Shown in pieces: positions 6,983 through 9,308 of a stretch of DNA of 9,308 nucleotides. The stretch comes from Rickettsia typhi (GTDB taxonomy: Bacteria; Pseudomonadota; Gammaproteobacteria; Burkholderiales; Burkholderiaceae_C), in contig CALPPP020000036.1 in assembly GCA_943325485.2 (NCBI GenBank), forward strand, positions 1-9,308, in the 5' to 3' direction. Made by a program: the position numbers and the translations under genes. Positions within the stretch are counted from its first letter, which is position 1, and every line of letters starts with the position of its first letter. Under the pieces are notes generated by a model. It was given only the letters and a program-made list of their open reading frames with translations, made no database searches and was not told the origin of the DNA.

Positions 6983-8605
6983 TTGGATATGCAAACTGGC
7001 CGCCCGGCCACCCTCAGCCCTCGTGGCATGGTCACTTCCCCCCACAGCTTGGCCTCGGCAGCAGGTGCGGATGTGCTTCGCGCTGGCGGCTCAGCCGTTG
7101 ACGCCGCTATCGCCACCGCTGCGGTGCTGGGCGTGATTTACCCGCACATGACCGGCATGGGTGGCGACGCTTTTTGGCTGATCCACGACCCCAAAACAGG
7201 CAAGGTGCGTTACCTCAATGGCGGCGGCCGCGCTGCTGCCAATGCCGACCCAGCGTTTTTCAAAAGCAAGGGTTTGAGCGAGGTGCCATTTCGTGGCATT
7301 TGGCCGGCTACCCTCACCACGCCAGGTGCGGTATCAAGCTGGTGTGCCGCCCATGAGGCTTACGGCAACTTAAAACTCACTCGCATTTTGGAAGCAGCCA
7401 TCGACTATGCCCAGCACGGCTACCCCGTGAGCCAACGCTTGGCGGGTTGGATGCAGCGCTCTCAAGCCGATTGCAGCCAGCAGCCCGGTTGGTCTGCGCT
7501 GTTCACCCCAAACGGCCAATTGCCCAACACTGGCGAAACCTTGCGTAATCCTGCTTTGGCCCGCACGCTGCAAACTGTTGCAGCGCAAGGTCAAACCGGT
7601 TTTTACCAAGGCGAAACCGGCAAGGCCTTGGCGGCGCTGTCCAAAGAACTGGGTGGTTTTTTCACCGCCCAAGACCTTGAGCGCCAACAGGCCGAATGGG
7701 GCGAGCCCTTGGTGGGCAGCTACCGCGACCTGACCCTTTACCAAACGCCTGCACCCACACAAGGCTTTACCGTCTTGCAAATGCTGAAACTGGTCGAGCC
7801 GTTTGAATTGCATAAAAAGGATTTTTATGATCCCGAACGCATTCATTTGATGGTGCAAGCCAAGCAAATCAGCTACCACGACCGCGACCGCTGGCTGGGC
7901 GACCCTGCCTTCACCAATATGCCCATGGCGCAGCTGTTAAGCGACGATTACCTGAACCAGCGACGTGGGCTGATCAACCCCGACCGCGCCTTGGCTTGGG
8001 ACCAAGTGCCGTCTTACGGCAGTCTGCGGGGCGACACGGTGTACATCGCGGTGGTGGACGACAAAGGCCAAGCGGTGTCGCTGATCCACAGCCTGTATGG
8101 CGCTTTTGGCTCGGGCGTGGTCAGTCCTGAGACCGGCGTGTTGCTGCAAAACCGCAGCGCTTATTTCTCTTTGCAAGACGGCCACCCGAATGTGTTGGCG
8201 CCCGGCAAGATACCGTTACACACCCTGATTGCCTCCATCGGTTTTCGCCAGAACAAACTGTGGAGCGTGATGGGTTGCATGGGCGCCGATGGGCAGCCGC
8301 AAATCCAGTTCCAAGCCTATAGCGCCATGATGGACCATGGCTTGGACATACAACAAGCGGTAGAAGCCCCGCGCTGGTTGTCAGGGCGTTTTGCCTTGGG
8401 CGAGGCGCGGGACACCTTGCACGTGGAAAGCCGTTTGGGTGGCACCACCTTGGATTCCCTGGCGGCCAAAGGCCATGTGCTCAACCGTTGGGGCGCTTGG
8501 AACGAGTTGGCTGGCCATGCTCACGGCATCACCTTGGAAGGCCCGCAGCAAACCCGCTTTGGCGGCAGCGACCCGCGCAGCGACGGCGCAGCGATTGGTT
8601 ACTGA
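6983..8605 (+). CDS. Gamma-glutamyltransferase-family Ntn hydrolase (cytoplasmic, non-canonical substrate site)
   Basis: A 540-residue self-processing hydrolase of the GGT fold. The expected cleavage and nucleophile residue is T352 (from TTG) in GDTVYIAVVD, which aligns with T391 of E. coli GGT; this would give a large subunit of about 351 residues and a small one of about 189. DVLRAGGSAVDAAIATAAVLGVIYPHMTGMGGDAFW is classic for the family, read in pieces. There is no signal peptide, unlike periplasmic GGTs. Substrate positions differ: the E. coli R114 region reads GGGRAAANAD, the SSMSP segment reads PLHTLIA, and the GGSRI region reads MGADGQPQ. This pattern resembles the YwrD-like subgroup, so gamma-glutamyl substrates should not be assumed. 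AGGAG (6972-6976) is 6 nt before TTG 6983 but 12 nt before ATG 6989; spacing favours TTG, and the choice changes only two residues. Confidence 0.9.
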   Translation: MDMQTGRPATLSPRGMVTSPHSLASAAGADVLRAGGSAVDAAIATAAVLGVIYPHMTGMGGDAFWLIHDPKTGKVRYLNGGGRAAANADPAFFKSKGLSEVPFRGIWPATLTTPGAVSSWCAAHEAYGNLKLTRILEAAIDYAQHGYPVSQRLAGWMQRSQADCSQQPGWSALFTPNGQLPNTGETLRNPALARTLQTVAAQGQTGFYQGETGKALAALSKELGGFFTAQDLERQQAEWGEPLVGSYRDLTLYQTPAPTQGFTVLQMLKLVEPFELHKKDFYDPERIHLMVQAKQISYHDRDRWLGDPAFTNMPMAQLLSDDYLNQRRGLINPDRALAWDQVPSYGSLRGDTVYIAVVDDKGQAVSLIHSLYGAFGSGVVSPETGVLLQNRSAYFSLQDGHPNVLAPGKIPLHTLIASIGFRQNKLWSVMGCMGADGQPQIQFQAYSAMMDHGLDIQQAVEAPRWLSGRFALGEARDTLHVESRLGGTTLDSLAAKGHVLNRWGAWNELAGHAHGITLEGPQQTRFGGSDPRSDGAAIGY

Positions 8606-8997
8606 GGCGGCGGATCTGCGCTCAATGGCAGGCTGCACACGCTTTCCATGAGGTGTTTGTCGATGGCATCCTCCTCAGGTTGGGTCCATTGACCGTTGCC
8701 GCTGCGTCTGGCCATGATGTTGCCCGTGGCCATGGGGCCTGACATGGCGTGGATTTGCATCACCCGCGCCTTTTTTTCCTGACAGTCGTATTCCTCGACC
8801 GAACGAAATGAGGCCGTGCCTTGGCCGTTGGGTTTGCCCAAATCGTTCAAGATCCAAGCGCGGCGATAGCCATTCATCATGCGCAAATTGTCTTTATCGA
8901 CAAAAAAACGGGTTTGGGCGGCGTCGGTATGCACCAGTTGCCACTCAGCATGGGAGGCAAAACTCAAAAAAATCAACAAAATCGGTATTTTTTTCAT
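8599..8997 (-). CDS. Secreted Adhesin_E-like (surface-adhesin protein E family) protein
   Basis: A 132-residue exported protein. The signal peptide is short (MKK, hydrophobic 4-14, cut after SHA at 15-17), and the mature chain starts EWQLVHTD. The pattern FVDKDNLR, then VEEYDCQEKKAR, then SGPMATG, then a C-terminal cysteine (C72 and C121 overall) matches what I recall of the surface-adhesin protein E domain; a C72-C121 disulfide is plausible. The family name comes from Haemophilus protein E, but most proteobacterial members have no shown adhesin role. The C-terminus overlaps the convergent GGT-family gene by 7 bp, leaving no room for a terminator between them. The ATG at 8997 follows an A/T-rich leader with no strong Shine-Dalgarno. 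Confidence 0.82.
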   Translation of the reverse strand: MKKIPILLIFLSFASHAEWQLVHTDAAQTRFFVDKDNLRMMNGYRRAWILNDLGKPNGQGTASFRSVEEYDCQEKKARVMQIHAMSGPMATGNIMARRSGNGQWTQPEEDAIDKHLMESVCSLPLSADPPPQ

Positions 8998-9096
8998 ATT
9001 TAATGGTCTCAGATCTTCATTTTTCAGCGGGTGTGCCGAAACAAAGACTACCTGATTTTCTTTTCAGTGCTGTCTCTTCATGCCCGAAAGGTCTTT
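8998..9096. promoter_or_regulatory. Divergent intergenic region between two secreted-protein genes
   Basis: A 99-bp gap between the minus-strand Adhesin_E-like gene and the plus-strand secreted protein, so it should carry promoters in both directions. TTTTCAG occurs twice. AAAGG (9087-9091) is a Shine-Dalgarno for the plus-strand TTG start. No convincing -35/-10 pair was identified. Confidence 0.3.
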
Positions 9097-9308
9097 TTGC
9101 TGCGTTTTAACCCGTCCCTTTTGACAGCCTTGCGCTCTCTCCCCTTCAAGTCATGCCTGACAGGCTCGCTTGCAGCCGCTGCATGCTTGGCGCAGGCACA
9201 AACCAGCACAGCTGCTTTCACAAGCCCTCCCGAATTACAGGCCATGGCAAACAGCAACGATGAATGGGTGCAGTTTCCTCCGCGCCCAGGTCCGCCCGCC
9301 CCCAAGGT
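9097..9308 (+). CDS. Secreted protein of unknown function, N-terminal part only
   Basis: An open frame that runs off the right edge; 70 residues are visible. With the TTG at 9097 as start, AAAGG lies 5 nt upstream. The protein then begins with a basic/hydrophobic signal peptide (LLRFNPSLLTALRSLPFK, a hydrophobic alanine-rich core at about 20-32, and AQA at 32-34 as a Sec cut site). C30 is preceded by AAA, which is a poor lipobox, so a lipoprotein is less likely. The mature part reads QTSTAAF...NDEWVQF followed by a proline-rich PPRPGPPAP segment. The first in-frame ATG (9244) would delete the signal peptide; other non-ATG starts are GTG 9067 and TTG 9121. I do not recognise the family. It is divergent from the Adhesin_E-like gene. 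Confidence 0.6.
   Translation, partial: MLRFNPSLLTALRSLPFKSCLTGSLAAAACLAQAQTSTAAFTSPPELQAMANSNDEWVQFPPRPGPPAPK

Noticed and set aside
7370..7879. A 169-codon minus-strand frame opposite the GGT-family gene
   Set aside because: Fully antisense to a conserved enzyme, with no domain and no ribosome-binding site that I could see.
9021..9067. TTTTCAG occurring twice in the divergent gap as possible regulator half-sites
   Set aside because: Seven bases of pyrimidine-rich sequence with two copies is not enough to separate from chance.
9078..9305. A 75-codon minus-strand frame at the right edge
   Set aside because: The plus strand here encodes a signal peptide with an upstream Shine-Dalgarno, which explains the open frame better.

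Overview
The window looks like a chromosomal segment from a betaproteobacterium of the Burkholderiales, most likely Comamonadaceae (Limnohabitans/Rhodoferax-like). This rests on protein style (zapE, ndh, an Adhesin_E-like lipid-free secreted protein), a moderate GC content and tight gene packing. No insertion sequence, phage gene, CRISPR array, tRNA or rRNA was seen. Most of the window is ordinary core genome.

Left half, minus strand (about 4142 down to 1). Four genes are packed as a probable operon, read right to left: a small VOC/glyoxalase-fold protein, the ZapE division ATPase, a secreted coiled-coil protein with a conserved-looking cysteine pair, and an iron-sulfur XPD-type DNA helicase of the DinG/YoaA family. 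The helicase runs off the left edge. Gaps are 12 nt, a 4-nt ATGA overlap, and 10 nt. The helicase appears to use a TTG start.

Middle, plus strand (4201-6344). A short divergent promoter region separates the left operon from a two-gene unit: a PhyH-family Fe(II)/2-oxoglutarate dioxygenase, whose stop codon overlaps the start of a clear type II NADH:quinone dehydrogenase (ndh). A 124-bp AT-rich gap follows.

Right part. On the plus strand, a small secreted thermonuclease-family (SNase) protein is preceded by a hairpin that presents its Shine-Dalgarno sequence in the loop. Next is a cytoplasmic gamma-glutamyltransferase-family Ntn hydrolase with non-canonical substrate-binding positions. Its 3' end overlaps a convergent, secreted Adhesin_E-like gene by 7 bp. 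Across a 99-bp divergent gap, a second secreted protein begins (TTG start) and runs off the right edge.

I did not find a convincing new multi-gene system. The best leads are the hairpin over the nuclease ribosome-binding site, the translationally coupled dioxygenase/ndh pair, the cysteine-containing coiled-coil protein inside the zapE operon, and the altered active site of the GGT homologue.
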